29,403 bases of DNA from a virus, in the IMG/VR virus record IMGVR_UViG_3300032323_002966, positions 1 through 29,403 of that record. One strand, written 5' to 3'. The first letter of the stretch is position 1. Each line of letters begins with the position of its first letter. The notes beneath the pieces were generated by a model. That model ran no database searches, had not been told where the DNA came from, and saw only the letters and a list, made by a program, of their open reading frames with translations. The position numbers were made by a program, and so were the translations under genes. Shown here in pieces: positions 29,352 to 29,403 of the stretch.

Positions 29352-29403
29352 TGTCCTTTTTTAATCGCCATGAGCTGCTGATCCTGTCCGTGGTCGGTGT
29401 GCT
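29351..29403 (+). CDS. Small membrane protein, 3'-truncated by window edge
   Basis: Starts MSFFNRHELLILSVVGV; its ATG overlaps the preceding stop as TAATG. Hydrophobic from residue 9. Only 17 residues are visible. Confidence 0.6.
   Translation, partial: MSFFNRHELLILSVVGV

Noticed and set aside
28803-29371. Minus-strand frames opposite the right-end plus-strand genes
   Set aside because: The plus-strand frames have ribosome sites and upstream promoters of a repeated type; the minus frames are mirror images of Lys/Ala-rich codons.
1-29403. CRISPR arrays, insertion sequences, integrase or attachment sites
   Set aside because: No regularly spaced long repeats with unique spacers, transposase or integrase motifs, or terminal inverted repeats were seen; the only regular array is the short 11-bp one at 27.8 kb.

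Overview
The window looks like a piece of a large lytic tailed phage with a T4-type replication and late-transcription core. The strongest markers are three adjacent minus-strand genes in the T4 order 33-59-32: a gp33-like late-transcription accessory protein, a gp59-like helicase loader and a gp32 single-stranded-DNA-binding protein with an H-x12-C-x7-C-x2-C zinc motif and an acidic tail. A PhoH-type ATPase, a RecB/Cas4-like nuclease, a SleB-type cell-wall hydrolase, two AAA+ ATPases and many short overlapping genes (ATGA and TAATG junctions) fit the same picture. Promoters have classic sigma70 elements (TTGACA or TTGCCA, 16-18 nt, TATAAT), so the host is Gram-negative-like. The tmRNA tag ANDEKFALAA resembles betaproteobacterial tags, so a (possibly freshwater) betaproteobacterial host is my inference.

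Layout. 1-1389 (+): 3' part of a putative virion protein, closed by a terminator hairpin shared with the converging minus-strand block. 1439-8842 (-): gp32, gp59, gp33, a membrane protein, SleB hydrolase, a circularly permuted tmRNA gene with its own perfect-consensus promoter, nuclease, PhoH, and many small conserved phage proteins. 8832-15028 (-): conserved phage hypotheticals, a dTDP-glucose-dehydratase-like and a GalE-like epimerase pair, a calcineurin-like phosphoesterase, and a CobS/MoxR-like AAA+ ATPase. 15092-20427 (-): small genes, then a 1500-residue adhesin with a TIG-like domain, an Ig-like domain and six LamG-like repeats behind a T4-late-type TATA box. 20526-28328 (-): a second AAA+ ATPase, a DEDD-type exonuclease, a trio of tandem paralogues and a dense array of small, probably early, genes. 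28329-28624: divergent control region. 28625-29403 (+): tiny GC-richer early-type genes, each behind a repeated promoter unit, including a Lys/Ala-rich histone-like protein.

Most unusual is the phage-borne two-piece (permuted) tmRNA at 4071-4403: the CCA-ending acceptor half lies upstream of the tag-coding half. Regulatory DNA is rich in recurring structure: an extended palindromic -35 (GGTTGCCAACC), inverted repeats between -35 and -10, a TTGACCGG element on both strands near promoters, three probable leaderless genes, and a noncoding segment at 27.7-27.9 kb with four 11-bp-phased repeats beside an 11-bp-stem palindrome.

Eleven of the genes listed are short reading frames I translated by hand (40-59 codons, one cut by the window end). 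Most have stop/start coupling with neighbours that supports them. Family assignments rest on motif recognition only; no database search was run.
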